A stretch of DNA of 64,000 bases from Porticoccus hydrocarbonoclasticus MCTG13d (GTDB lineage Bacteria; Pseudomonadota; Gammaproteobacteria; Pseudomonadales; Porticoccaceae). This document shows, in pieces, positions 1-8,210 of this stretch. The stretch lies in contig NZ_JQMM01000001.1 in assembly GCF_000744735.1 (NCBI RefSeq), positions 2,170,001-2,234,000 on the forward strand, given 5' to 3'. The notes below the pieces were generated by a model. It searched no databases and was not told where the DNA came from. It saw only the letters and a list, made by a program, of their open reading frames with translations. Within the stretch, counting starts at the first letter, position 1. Every line of letters begins with the position of its first letter. A program made the translations under genes and the position numbers.

Positions 1-298
1 AAGGCGATCCCGCCCTGCCGTCCCAGCCAATGCCATGTAGAAAATCACCGCCAGTGCTACTGGCCTTCCAGGTAAAGCCTCGGAAATTCGTGCTGGCATT
101 AAACACATCCGGTGTCCCTTCAGTGGTTGTCCAGCCGGGCGGGACATCGGAATTGAATGAATTTGTATTTCCTGTATACCCTTCGAACCCCCCGTTCTCA
201 AAGGCATCAAGCAAGGCGGCAGAGGCATTCCCACCAACGAAAAGTAAGCTCGACGCCAGCAAAAGAGAGGAAATCTTGCTTCTAAGTGCTAATGACAT
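1..298 (-). CDS. Secreted protein, PEP-CTERM-like (N-terminal part; runs off the left edge)
   Basis: The reading frame opens at an ATG (complement of 296-298) preceded by GGAG about seven bases upstream, and stays open to the window edge (99 codons visible). The first 27 or so residues form a Sec signal peptide: a basic start (residues 1-8), a leucine/serine-rich core, and a likely cut after NASA. The mature part begins with a Leu-Asp-Ala-Phe-Glu-Asn-Gly-Gly-Phe-Glu stretch and continues with PPGWT and many Gly, Asn, Ser and Thr. That pattern is typical of extracellular PEP-CTERM proteins sorted by exosortase. The diagnostic C-terminal PEP motif lies outside the window, so the family call is inference. 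A sigma54-like promoter about 110 bp upstream fits, because many PEP-CTERM genes depend on RpoN with PrsK/PrsR. Any other surface protein with an extracellular lectin-like fold is possible. Confidence 0.6.
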   Translation of the reverse strand, partial: MSLALRSKISSLLLASSLLFVGGNASAALLDAFENGGFEGYTGNTNSFNSDVPPGWTTTEGTPDVFNASTNFRGFTWKASSTGGDFLHGIGWDGRAGSP

Positions 299-404
299 GT
301 TAATTCTCCATGTTTCAATTAATTAATCCGCACCACTTTAATCCTTGCGGTACTTTCAAAAAGCTCAACCAAAAAAAGCTAAACAAGTGGTCGATGTATT
401 TTTA

Positions 405-421
405 TGCATAAATTATGCCAA
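405..421 (-). promoter_or_regulatory. Sigma54 (RpoN)-like -24/-12 promoter for the secreted protein gene
   Basis: On the minus strand the sequence TTGGCATAATTTATGCA has GG and GC separated by exactly ten bases, as required for RpoN promoters (consensus TGGCAC-N5-TTGCA; here TGGCAT and ATGCA). It would give a leader of roughly 95 nt. The 299-594 gap otherwise holds only AT-rich DNA, and I see no gene in it. Confidence 0.45.
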
Positions 422-594
422 TCGGATAAAAATATTTAATTTACAGCATGTTATCGTACACTATGGTTATTCTTCGCACCCACATTGTAAAATTACCTGA
501 CACAGCTGTTTGCAATAATACCTTCCATACATAACAGGACGTGGACGAGAGGCTGATGTTTTTTTATCCCCCCTTTATTTCGGTTCCGACTGCC

Positions 595-1170
595 TCAACA
601 TTTGTGAGTCGCGGCAAGCCCCAGCCAATCCTCCGACTCCAGCACAGGTTGCTCGGCCCGAAAACGTGCATACAGTACAACACCCACCGGGTCCTCCAGA
701 ATATCCACCTGTACGCCCTTGCTGCGCAGCAGCCGCTCAGCACCCGAGGCATTGCTGACATCGCCCACCACCACTCGGGCAAAACCGCGCATGTGGAGCA
801 AAGTGGCACAAACGTCACAGGGACTCAGTGAAGTGAACAGAGTGGTACGGCTAAAATCCAGCCGTCCGGCATCACGAATCGCCGCAGTTTCACCGTGGTT
901 GTAGGGGTGATTCTCCTGCACCAGCGTATTGTGGCCCTTCCCAACGATTCGGCGCGTGACATTATCGACGATCACCGCACCGATGGGGCAGCCGCCCTCG
1001 TCATCACTTTTCTTCGCCAGCAATACCGCAATGCGCATCAAATCGGCATCACGCAGTCGCCGGGAAAACGTTTCATCCATCAGCACCGGCAAGCTTGCCG
1101 TCGGCATATGGGCAACGGCGGTGAGCACCTCATCCGTAACCGGGGTAAGGCTGTCAAACAGTGCATTCAT
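595..1170 (-). CDS. Cytosine deaminase-like protein (CMP/dCMP deaminase fold, yeast Fcy1 type)
   Basis: Zinc hydrolase of the cytidine deaminase superfamily, 191 residues. The zinc site is complete: HGE with His92 and Glu94, then SPCDVC with Cys118 and Cys121. The surroundings (PIGAVIVDN, GKGHN, TTLFTSLSPCDVC, RVVVGD, a C-terminal tryptophan region) resemble fungal cytosine deaminase Fcy1 more than TadA or CodA. It has an N-terminal extension of about 35 residues compared with Fcy1. The likely reaction is deamination of cytosine or a related free base to uracil in the cytoplasm, but the substrate is inferred. The ATG is preceded by AAGGA at good spacing. The gene begins 30 bp after the sulfide:quinone oxidoreductase stop and is probably cotranscribed with it, for no obvious metabolic reason. 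Confidence 0.75.
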   Translation of the reverse strand: MNALFDSLTPVTDEVLTAVAHMPTASLPVLMDETFSRRLRDADLMRIAVLLAKKSDDEGGCPIGAVIVDNVTRRIVGKGHNTLVQENHPYNHGETAAIRDAGRLDFSRTTLFTSLSPCDVCATLLHMRGFARVVVGDVSNASGAERLLRSKGVQVDILEDPVGVVLYARFRAEQPVLESEDWLGLAATHKC

Positions 1171-1200
1171 GGTTAGTATCCTTCTCTCCTGTGCCCACTT

Positions 1201-2466
1201 TTATTGCGACAGTTTTTTCGGTTTTGCCAGCCATTCATGGCCTTTCAACATGACTTGCCAGTAGAGCATCGGCAGTTGTTTTGCCTTTAGCCACCAGGCT
1301 GCCCGGGTGGCTTTAGTGCCGTCATTCACCCAGGTCGGAAAAGTCGGCTGTAGCTCACCGCCATAGCCGAATTCAGCGAGGACAATCCGGCCCCGCTCGA
1401 CGGTGAGCGGACAAGATCCATAGCCGAGATATTCAGCCGTCAGCGGCTGGCCATTGAGATGGGCGATCAGGTTTTCGGCCACCACGGGTGCCTGCTTGCG
1501 AACGGCAGCGGCGGTTTTGGCATTGGTTGTGCCGCTGACGTCCCCCAGGCCAAAAATATTTTCATGATGGCTATGACGGAGCGTATCGCTCTTTAGATCC
1601 AGCCAGCCGGCTTCGTTAGCCAGGCTGGATTCGCGGATGAAAGCAGGTGCCCGCTGGGGGGGGACTGCGTGAAGCATATCAAAGCTGATTTCCCGGTCCT
1701 GGCTAACACCCTCGGTATCCAAAATGCGAAACACCGCTTTCTGAGCAGGACCGTTAACCGAGACCAGGTTACTCTGGTAATTGACATCAATTCCGTAATG
1801 GTCGATATACGACTGCAATGCCGGCACATATTCCGGCACACCAAATAACACTGCGCCAGCATTGTGGAACTGAACCGAGAGGTTATCCAGCGCATCATTG
1901 CGACGCCAGTGATCCGATGACAGGTACAGGGCTTTCTGGGGGGCACCGGCACATTTAATAGGCATTGGCGGCTGGCTGAACAACGCAGTGCCTTTTTTCA
2001 GTCGCTGGACCATTTCCCAGGTGTATTGAGCCATACCCTCCTGATAATTGGAGGTGACACCATTTTGTCCCAGACTTTCCTTCAACCCCTCAATGCCAGC
2101 CCAGTTCAGTTCCAGCCCGGGAGCAAGCACCAGAGCCTTGTACCCCAGAACCGTGCCATCCGAGAGCGTTACACAATTCTGATCCGGTTCCAGGGATACA
2201 ACCTGTTGTTGATGCCAAGTGACAAAATCGGGCATCACCTTGGCCATCGCCTTGGCCGTGATTTCCGGGCTAAAGACGCCTCCACCCACCATGGTCCATC
2301 CGGGCTGATAATGGTGTGTATCCGACGGTTCAATAATGGCTATTTCCAGTTTTCGGTCACGTTTGTGGAGGCTGGCCGCCACCGCAATACCCCCGGCACC
2401 GCCACCGACAATCAGGACGGAATAGGTTTTTTCGGGCTGCACGTGATGTGGGTCTTTATTACTCAT
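1201..2466 (-). CDS. sqr: Sulfide:quinone oxidoreductase, type II-like
   Basis: Membrane-associated flavoprotein of 421 residues that oxidises sulfide and passes electrons to quinone, leaving a persulfide. An N-terminal FAD-binding Rossmann motif (VGGGAGG, residues 20-26) is followed by the HYQPGWT segment. The two redox cysteines expected in type II enzymes are present: Cys172 in IKCAGAPQK and Cys352 in YGSCPL. A second dinucleotide motif lies near GLGDVSG (residues 306-312). The length and the C-terminal segment with tryptophans and lysines resemble mitochondrial SQOR and bacterial type II SQR. A perfect AGGAGG stands nine bases before the ATG. The gene follows the persulfide dioxygenase-rhodanese gene by 130 bp, a gap that contains a palindrome. 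Together the two enzymes would take sulfide to persulfide and then to sulfite or thiosulfate. Confidence 0.9.
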   Translation of the reverse strand: MSNKDPHHVQPEKTYSVLIVGGGAGGIAVAASLHKRDRKLEIAIIEPSDTHHYQPGWTMVGGGVFSPEITAKAMAKVMPDFVTWHQQQVVSLEPDQNCVTLSDGTVLGYKALVLAPGLELNWAGIEGLKESLGQNGVTSNYQEGMAQYTWEMVQRLKKGTALFSQPPMPIKCAGAPQKALYLSSDHWRRNDALDNLSVQFHNAGAVLFGVPEYVPALQSYIDHYGIDVNYQSNLVSVNGPAQKAVFRILDTEGVSQDREISFDMLHAVPPQRAPAFIRESSLANEAGWLDLKSDTLRHSHHENIFGLGDVSGTTNAKTAAAVRKQAPVVAENLIAHLNGQPLTAEYLGYGSCPLTVERGRIVLAEFGYGGELQPTFPTWVNDGTKATRAAWWLKAKQLPMLYWQVMLKGHEWLAKPKKLSQ

Positions 2467-2537
2467 GACAAGGGCCTCCTGTTTTTATACCAAACCTTTT
2501 CACTTGAATGACGGGATAGACGCCACTTAAATTTAGT

Positions 2538-2549
2538 TATATGCATATA
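2538..2549. promoter_or_regulatory. Perfect palindrome TATATGCATATA upstream of sqr
   Basis: This 12-bp self-complementary sequence lies in an AT-rich 130-bp gap. On the minus strand it overlaps or directly follows a weak candidate promoter (TTGCTA, then TATGAT after 15 bp). AT-rich palindromes of this kind are bound by ArsR-family sulfide sensors (BigR, SqrR, YgaV) upstream of sulfide oxidation genes. The regulator is inferred, and none is encoded nearby. Confidence 0.4.
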
Positions 2550-2596
2550 TCATAATAGAATAAGTAGTCTAGCAAGGGCAGACTTGACTGAACACC

Positions 2597-3634
2597 CTAC
2601 AGAGAGGCAATGATGCCACCCCGAAGGCTGGCGACCTGCTGAATGCCGGCCTCAGTCAGAATCGATACGGCCATCGCTGAACGTCGCCCGGACCGACACA
2701 GGGCCACTACCGGCCTCTCGCTCGGTACATCTGCTACCTGCTGCCGAAGTTTGTCCAGGGGGATTAGCAGGTCAGACTGGAGAACTGGAGAATTATCCGA
2801 GCGAACCTCATCGATATCCCGCACATCCAGCAGTGTGACCTCTGAACGGTGGGACTGCAGCCAGTCAATATCCACCTCCGGGACACCGGCATAGGTCACT
2901 TTGATATCACCCCAATCAGGCTCTTCCGGCAACAAACCATTTTCCGGACAACCACTGCGATGATTGGCGGGAACTGCCTCGTCAATTTTCTTGGGGTGCG
3001 GCAGTTTCATGGCATGCATGTATTCAACAAAGTCATGCTCGTCGGCACCCCCGCCGACACGGGCGTTAAAGGCTTTTTCTTCACCGATGGTACTCTGGGT
3101 TCTGCCGTTGTAATCGTGTGCGGGATAGACCATATAGTGATCGGGCAGACTAAAGAGCTTTTCCGTGATCGAGTGGAACAGGTTGTGGGCACTGCCCTCT
3201 TGAAAATCACTGCGGCCACAGCCGCGTATCAACAGCGTATCGCCGGTAAAAACCATTGACTGATCTTCCAGCACATAGCTCATGCAGCCATTGGTGTGCC
3301 CGGGGGTTGACAGGGCTTTCAGCTGAATACCGTCAACACCAAAAACCTGCCCATCTTCCAGAGCGAGATTGACGTGCTCCGCGCCGATCACTTTTGCCGA
3401 AGCAATCTGGCAACCAGTCTTTTGCTGCAATAACCAGGCTGCTGTCACATGGTCGGCATGGGCATGGGTATCCACCACCAGCGCCAGTGACAGATTAAGC
3501 TCCCGCAGAAGTGCCATATCCCGCTGGGCCTGCTCGAACACGGGGTCGATAAGAATCGCCCGCAGGGTGGTTTCATCGGCCAGCAGATACGTATAGGTGG
3601 AGGAGGTGTTATCAAATAACTGCCTGAATAACAT
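2597..3634 (-). CDS. Persulfide dioxygenase-rhodanese fusion (ETHE1/Blh-like)
   Basis: Two-domain sulfur enzyme of 345 residues. Residues 1-230 form a metallo-beta-lactamase domain with THAHADH (His57, His59, Asp61, His62), PGH (His113), GD (Asp132) and YPAHDY (His173), the iron ligand set of ETHE1-type persulfide dioxygenases. Residues 255-345 form a rhodanese domain with active-site Cys313 in CRSGRRS. It should oxidise glutathione persulfide to sulfite, and the rhodanese part can exchange sulfane sulfur to make thiosulfate. I chose the ATG at 3634 because AAGGA stands just upstream and the protein then begins at the fold. A frame extending 25 codons further upstream runs through a tandem repeat and is not credible. 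First gene of the sulfide oxidation group. Confidence 0.9.
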   Translation of the reverse strand: MLFRQLFDNTSSTYTYLLADETTLRAILIDPVFEQAQRDMALLRELNLSLALVVDTHAHADHVTAAWLLQQKTGCQIASAKVIGAEHVNLALEDGQVFGVDGIQLKALSTPGHTNGCMSYVLEDQSMVFTGDTLLIRGCGRSDFQEGSAHNLFHSITEKLFSLPDHYMVYPAHDYNGRTQSTIGEEKAFNARVGGGADEHDFVEYMHAMKLPHPKKIDEAVPANHRSGCPENGLLPEEPDWGDIKVTYAGVPEVDIDWLQSHRSEVTLLDVRDIDEVRSDNSPVLQSDLLIPLDKLRQQVADVPSERPVVALCRSGRRSAMAVSILTEAGIQQVASLRGGIIASL

Positions 3635-3651
3635 AAAACATCCTTCTATTG

Positions 3652-3691
3652 ATGGTTGTATCTGGTTGATTATGGTTGAATCTGACTGATC
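3652..3691. repeat. Two tandem 20-bp imperfect direct repeats upstream of the persulfide dioxygenase
   Basis: Positions 3652-3671 and 3672-3691 match at 16 of 20 bases (shared core ATGGTTG, ATCTG, TGAT). They abut exactly, two helical turns in total, and begin 18 bp upstream of the start codon of the persulfide dioxygenase gene, between it and the divergent efflux operon. Possible operator; no regulator identified. Confidence 0.55.
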
Positions 3692-3826
3692 TTGCATAAG
3701 ACAAAACAATTGGACGAGCGTTTATCGCCAAGCGTACATATCTGTGTAAAATGTTTGCTTACCCTTCGTGGTGCCGGATGTTCTAACCTTCCCGACACCC
3801 GCCTTACAAAAGTGTTCGTTGATCCT

Positions 3827-4927
3827 ATGAAAACTACCGCCAGACTGATAACTGTTATTGTCGTGCTAACCCTGATTCTGGGCAGCCTGTTCGCCTGGAA
3901 AATGCAACAGATAAAGCAGCAGCAAACCCTGATGAGCCAGGCTCCGCCACCCTCGGTGGTAGAGGCAACCCGCGTGGTGGAAGATTCCTGGCCGCAGTCG
4001 CTCTCGGCAATTGGTAGCGTTCGGGCAGTCAACGGTATACGGATTGCCAATGAAATGGCGGGTGTGGTTGAGCACATTGAATTTGAATCCGGCCAGCAGG
4101 TCAGCGCCGGTGATCTGCTTCTGAAACTCAACACCGATACTGATCAGGCCGCTTTGGAAACCCTGAAAGCCGAACAGCGGCTGGCCCTTCAGCAATTCGA
4201 GCGCTATTCCAACCTGATCCGGGGGAAAACCATTTCGCAGTCAGCCTTTGACGAAGCAAAAGCCACCCTGGAAGCCGCTGAGGCCAGGGTTCACGAACAA
4301 CAGGCTATTTTGAACAAGAAGCGTATCCGTGCTCCTTTCGACAGCATTATCGGGCTGCGCATGGTCGACCTCGGTCAGTTTCTTGAAGTGGGCACCCCCA
4401 TCGTCCAGCTCAGCATGCTCGATCCCATCTATGTGGATTTTACAATTCCCGAACGGGACCTTCCTCGCATCAGCGTGGGGGACAGGGTTGAAGTCCGTGT
4501 CGCCGCCCATCCAGGACAACTGTTCACTGGCGCAGTGCTGGCCCTGGAGACATCCGTCAGCACAGAAAGCAGAACCCTTACCGTGCGCGCCGAATTACCC
4601 AACCCGGAACATCGGCTGCGACCGGGAATGTTTGCCAATGTCAGTACCTATCGCGGCCAGCAGGATCGGGTACTCACCCTGCCGCGCACGGCAATTTCCT
4701 ACAACACCTATGGCGACTTTGTGTTTGTCATCGAGTCTGGAGAAGATCAGCGAAAAGCAGTGCAGCGGCGCAGTGTCACTACTGGTGAAGTCCGGGACGG
4801 CAGGGTATCTGTCACCAGCGGTGTAAAGAAAGATGAACAGGTGGTTGCCACCGGCCTGCTGCGACTGCGCAATGGCCAGGCCGTTGAGATTGTCGACTCG
4901 GTGACCTCCGACAAGGCTGCCAACTGA
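3827..4927 (+). CDS. RND efflux periplasmic adaptor (membrane fusion protein)
   Basis: Adaptor of a tripartite efflux pump, 366 residues from the chosen ATG. An N-terminal membrane anchor (residues 7-23) is followed by a lipoyl-like half (SVRAVNGIRIANEMAG; GQQVSAGDLLLKL), an alpha-helical hairpin rich in Gln/Glu/Ala (roughly residues 105-150), the second lipoyl half (RIRAPFDSIIGLR) and beta-barrel/membrane-proximal domains. The frame is open 45 codons further upstream, but the upstream part is not adaptor-like, so ATG 3827 at the hydrophobic segment is preferred although no strong ribosome site precedes it. Its stop overlaps the pump gene start by one base (TGATG), so the two are translationally coupled. 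No outer-membrane channel gene is adjacent, so the pump must borrow one. Confidence 0.88.
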   Translation: MKTTARLITVIVVLTLILGSLFAWKMQQIKQQQTLMSQAPPPSVVEATRVVEDSWPQSLSAIGSVRAVNGIRIANEMAGVVEHIEFESGQQVSAGDLLLKLNTDTDQAALETLKAEQRLALQQFERYSNLIRGKTISQSAFDEAKATLEAAEARVHEQQAILNKKRIRAPFDSIIGLRMVDLGQFLEVGTPIVQLSMLDPIYVDFTIPERDLPRISVGDRVEVRVAAHPGQLFTGAVLALETSVSTESRTLTVRAELPNPEHRLRPGMFANVSTYRGQQDRVLTLPRTAISYNTYGDFVFVIESGEDQRKAVQRRSVTTGEVRDGRVSVTSGVKKDEQVVATGLLRLRNGQAVEIVDSVTSDKAAN

Positions 4928-7900
4928 TGCGTTTTACGGATATTTTTGTTCGCCGACCGGTGCTGGCCACCGTGGTCAGCTTGCTCATTCTTCTGATGGG
5001 GTTGCGCGCAATTCTTGAACTGGAGGTCCGTCAGTACCCGGAGCTGGAGAGCACAACGGTAACGGTCTCCACGGCCTATCCCGGGGCGGACTCAGAACTG
5101 GTCAAGGGTTTCGTGACCATCCCGTTGCAGCAGGCCATTGCTGAGGCCGAGGGGATAGATTACCTATCTTCCACCAGCCAGCAGGGCATCTCGACCATTG
5201 AGGCCCGAATGGTCCTGAACTACGACGCCAATGATGCACTGGCAGAAATTCAAGCCAAGGTTGCCTCGAAGAGGGATGTGTTGCCGGAGGCCGTGCGAGA
5301 CCCGGTGATCAGCTCCACCACCGGGGACAGTACCGCGCTGATGTATATCGCTTTCTACAGCGACACCATCAAGGTTCCACAGATCACTGACTACCTTACC
5401 CGACAGGTGCAGCCGAGACTGCAGGCACTGGCCGGGGTTGGCAAGGCCGAATTGATGGGCAGAACCTTTGCCCAGCGGGTCTGGATTGATCCGCAGCGAC
5501 TGGCCGCAATCGACATGACCCCGCGCGACCTGATCGAGATTCTACTGAACAACAATTATCTCGCCGGTATTGGCAGCACCCGGGACGAACTGGTGCGTAT
5601 CGACCTGACCAGCAACACCGACGTCAACAATCCGGAGCAATTCCGCAACCTGGTCATTAAACAGACCGACGACAGTATCATTCGTCTCGGCGATATCGCC
5701 CGCAGCGAGCTGGGATCACAGACTTACGACTCCATCAATAACTACAAAGGCAAGCCCTCAACCTACATCGCCATCGAGATCGCACCGGGCGCCAACCCTC
5801 TGGATGTTGCCGCACTGGTACGCGCTGAATTGCCGGATATTCGATCACAGCTGCCCGAAGGCATGCTGGTGGAACTGCCCTACGATGCCTCGGAATTTAT
5901 CGACAGCTCCATCAAGGAGGTCATCAAGACGCTGGGCGAAGCGGTGATTATCGTCCTGCTGGTGATCTTTCTGACATTAGGCTCCCTGCGGGCAGCCATT
6001 GTTCCATCCATAGCCGTACCGCTATCGCTGATTGGCGGTGCACTGATCATGTTGATGCTGGGCTTTTCGCTCAACCTGCTGACACTGCTGGCAATGGTGC
6101 TGGCCATTGGGCTGGTGGTGGATGATGCCATTATTATTGTAGAAAACGTTCACCGCCATATCGAAAACGGCGAAAGTCGCTTTGAAGCAGCACTGAACGG
6201 TGCTAGGGAAATGGCAACTCCGATTATTGCCATGACCACCACCCTGGTAGCTGTCTATGCACCGATCGGCTTCATGGGCGGGTTGGTTGGCTCCCTGTTC
6301 ACCGAGTTTGCCTTCACGCTGGCAGGTGCCGTATTGATATCCGGGGTGGTCGCCCTGACGCTCTCCCCCATGATATCCGGCAAGATACTCAAGCCCCACG
6401 GCAACCCGTCCCGCTTCGAGGGATTTGTCGAGCGCAGCTTCAACCGGCTCGCCAGCGGTTATCAGCGTTCACTGGCTTTTGTACTGCAGTCGGTATGGGT
6501 CGTGGTTTTTTTCGCGCTGGTACTTCTCGCATCCATCTATTTCATGTTGCAGCTGAGCCAGAATGAGCTGGCACCGCCAGAGGATCAGGGCATTCTGCTG
6601 TTTATGGGAACGGCACCCCAAACGGCAACACTGGAATATATGGAAGGTTACGGCAACCAGATGCAGGAGATTTTTGAAGAACTGCCGGGTTACGACGAGA
6701 CCTTTCTGTTGATTGGCCGAGGCAGTGCCAACTCCATGTTCGGTGGCTTCAAGATGAAACCCTGGGACGAGCGGGAGATATCCCAGTTCGAAGTGGAACC
6801 CCTGATGCAGCAGGCCATGTCCAGAATCCCCGGCGTGCGCATTTCTGTGTTTCCCCGCCCGCCGATACCGGGAGCCGGCAATGGCCTGCCGCTGCAGTTT
6901 GTGATTACCTCGGGCAAAAGTTATGAGGAGATTGATACGCTGGCCGATGAGCTGCTGGGAAGCGCCATGGCCAGCGGCAACTTCATGTTCCTGCAGAAGT
7001 CCATTGAGATCAATCGCCCGATCAACAAGATTGTGATCGACCGCGACCGGGCCGCTGACCTGGGGCTCTCTATGGGCGATATCGGTCGCTCGCTATCCAA
7101 TATGCTCGGTGGCGGCTACATCAACCGCTTTAACATGCAGGGCCGTTCCTATGAGGTGATTCCTCAGGTGGAGCGCAGCGCCCGGGCGTCAATAGACGAT
7201 CTGAAAAACTACTATATCCGGGCCGATTCGGGTGACCTGATTCCACTTAGTAATCTGGTGGATTTCGAGCAGCAGGTCGAACCTTCGTCCCGCACCCAGC
7301 ATAACCAGCTTAATGCCATCGCGCTCGAGGGTGTCACCCAACCCGGTGTCGCCATGGGTGATGCCATCACATTTCTTGAGCGAAAAGCAGCCGAGCTGTT
7401 TCCGGCGGGCTTCAATTACGACTACAAAGGGCAGTCGCGGCAGTTCAAACAACAGGGCGGTGCCCTGATGGTGACTTTTTTCCTCTCCCTGCTGGTAATT
7501 TATCTGGTGCTTGCCGCTCAGTTTGAAAGTTGGCGCGATCCGATCATCATCCTGGTCACAGTGCCGCTGTCAGTGGCCGGGGCTATGGCATTTATCATGA
7601 TGGGCGCGGCAACCATGAATATTTACACCCAGGTGGGCCTGATCACACTGATCGGCGTGGTCAGTAAGAACGGCATTCTGATCGTGGAATTTGCCAACCA
7701 GCTGCAGGCCGACCGACAACTCAGCAAACTCGACGCCGTGATAGAGGCCTCGGCCATCCGGTTGCGCCCTATCCTGATGACGTCCGTGGCACTGGTTGTC
7801 GCTATGGTGCCGTTGTTAATGGCGGCGGGACCCGGTGCAGAGAGTCGCTTTGCGATTGGCCTGACCATTGCCACAGGGCTCGGTATCGGGACATTGCTGA

Positions 7901-7962
7901 CACTGTTTGTACTGCCAGCCTTCTACTGTCTACTGGCCGGCAGCCACCAAAAAGCGCACTAA
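4927..7962 (+). CDS. RND multidrug efflux pump, HAE1/AcrB-like permease
   Basis: Inner-membrane proton-driven efflux transporter of 1011 residues with the usual duplicated layout: TM1, a large periplasmic loop, TM2-6, TM7, a second loop, TM8-12. The proton relay is intact, with Asp399-Asp400 in TM4 (LVVDDAIIIVEN) and Lys914 in TM10 (VVSKNGILIVEF). The opening MRFTDIFVRRPVLATV is typical of the MexK/MdtBC/TriC-like branch. It forms an operon with the adaptor gene by a one-base overlap. Substrates cannot be read from sequence; solvents, biocides or dyes are likely classes. Confidence 0.92.
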   Translation: MRFTDIFVRRPVLATVVSLLILLMGLRAILELEVRQYPELESTTVTVSTAYPGADSELVKGFVTIPLQQAIAEAEGIDYLSSTSQQGISTIEARMVLNYDANDALAEIQAKVASKRDVLPEAVRDPVISSTTGDSTALMYIAFYSDTIKVPQITDYLTRQVQPRLQALAGVGKAELMGRTFAQRVWIDPQRLAAIDMTPRDLIEILLNNNYLAGIGSTRDELVRIDLTSNTDVNNPEQFRNLVIKQTDDSIIRLGDIARSELGSQTYDSINNYKGKPSTYIAIEIAPGANPLDVAALVRAELPDIRSQLPEGMLVELPYDASEFIDSSIKEVIKTLGEAVIIVLLVIFLTLGSLRAAIVPSIAVPLSLIGGALIMLMLGFSLNLLTLLAMVLAIGLVVDDAIIIVENVHRHIENGESRFEAALNGAREMATPIIAMTTTLVAVYAPIGFMGGLVGSLFTEFAFTLAGAVLISGVVALTLSPMISGKILKPHGNPSRFEGFVERSFNRLASGYQRSLAFVLQSVWVVVFFALVLLASIYFMLQLSQNELAPPEDQGILLFMGTAPQTATLEYMEGYGNQMQEIFEELPGYDETFLLIGRGSANSMFGGFKMKPWDEREISQFEVEPLMQQAMSRIPGVRISVFPRPPIPGAGNGLPLQFVITSGKSYEEIDTLADELLGSAMASGNFMFLQKSIEINRPINKIVIDRDRAADLGLSMGDIGRSLSNMLGGGYINRFNMQGRSYEVIPQVERSARASIDDLKNYYIRADSGDLIPLSNLVDFEQQVEPSSRTQHNQLNAIALEGVTQPGVAMGDAITFLERKAAELFPAGFNYDYKGQSRQFKQQGGALMVTFFLSLLVIYLVLAAQFESWRDPIIILVTVPLSVAGAMAFIMMGAATMNIYTQVGLITLIGVVSKNGILIVEFANQLQADRQLSKLDAVIEASAIRLRPILMTSVALVVAMVPLLMAAGPGAESRFAIGLTIATGLGIGTLLTLFVLPAFYCLLAGSHQKAH

Positions 7963-7982
7963 TCACGGCCGGATAGTGCGCT
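7953..7982 (+). terminator. Inverted repeat at the end of the RND pump gene
   Basis: AGCGCACTA and TAGTGCGCT form a perfect 9-bp stem around a 12-base loop that includes the last bases of the pump gene. It is followed by a pyrimidine-rich but not continuous T stretch (cattctt), so termination would be imperfect. The rest of 7983-8210 holds no convincing gene. Confidence 0.5.
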
Positions 7983-8210
7983 CATTCTTCATGGCGGAGT
8001 GAACCAACCGCAACCATTGGTGGAAATACTGCCCGCCACCTCTGTGGTCTCGTTCAATGTAACTCAACCGCACTGGGTCCTCTGGTCGGGACCCTCAAAA
8101 CGCCAGCCGTCGTTGATCGCCACTCAATATAGAAGCGGTAAATTCATTTCTCGCACCTGGATTGGCGTTTTTAGTCACAACAGATGCAACAAATAAGCTG
8201 TGGGTGGACC

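Noticed and set aside
3635-3709. 25-codon N-terminal extension of the persulfide dioxygenase
   Set aside because: Runs through the tandem repeats, lacks homology, and the ATG at 3634 has a good ribosome site right at the fold.
3822-3851. TGATCC just before the RND adaptor start, considered as a sigmaE promoter
   Set aside because: No TA-type -10 at 18 bp (the sequence there is ACTGAT), and it lies at the start codon.
7983-8210. Plus-strand frame of 65 codons after the RND pump
   Set aside because: No ribosome site and no family features; the translation looks like random intergenic sequence.
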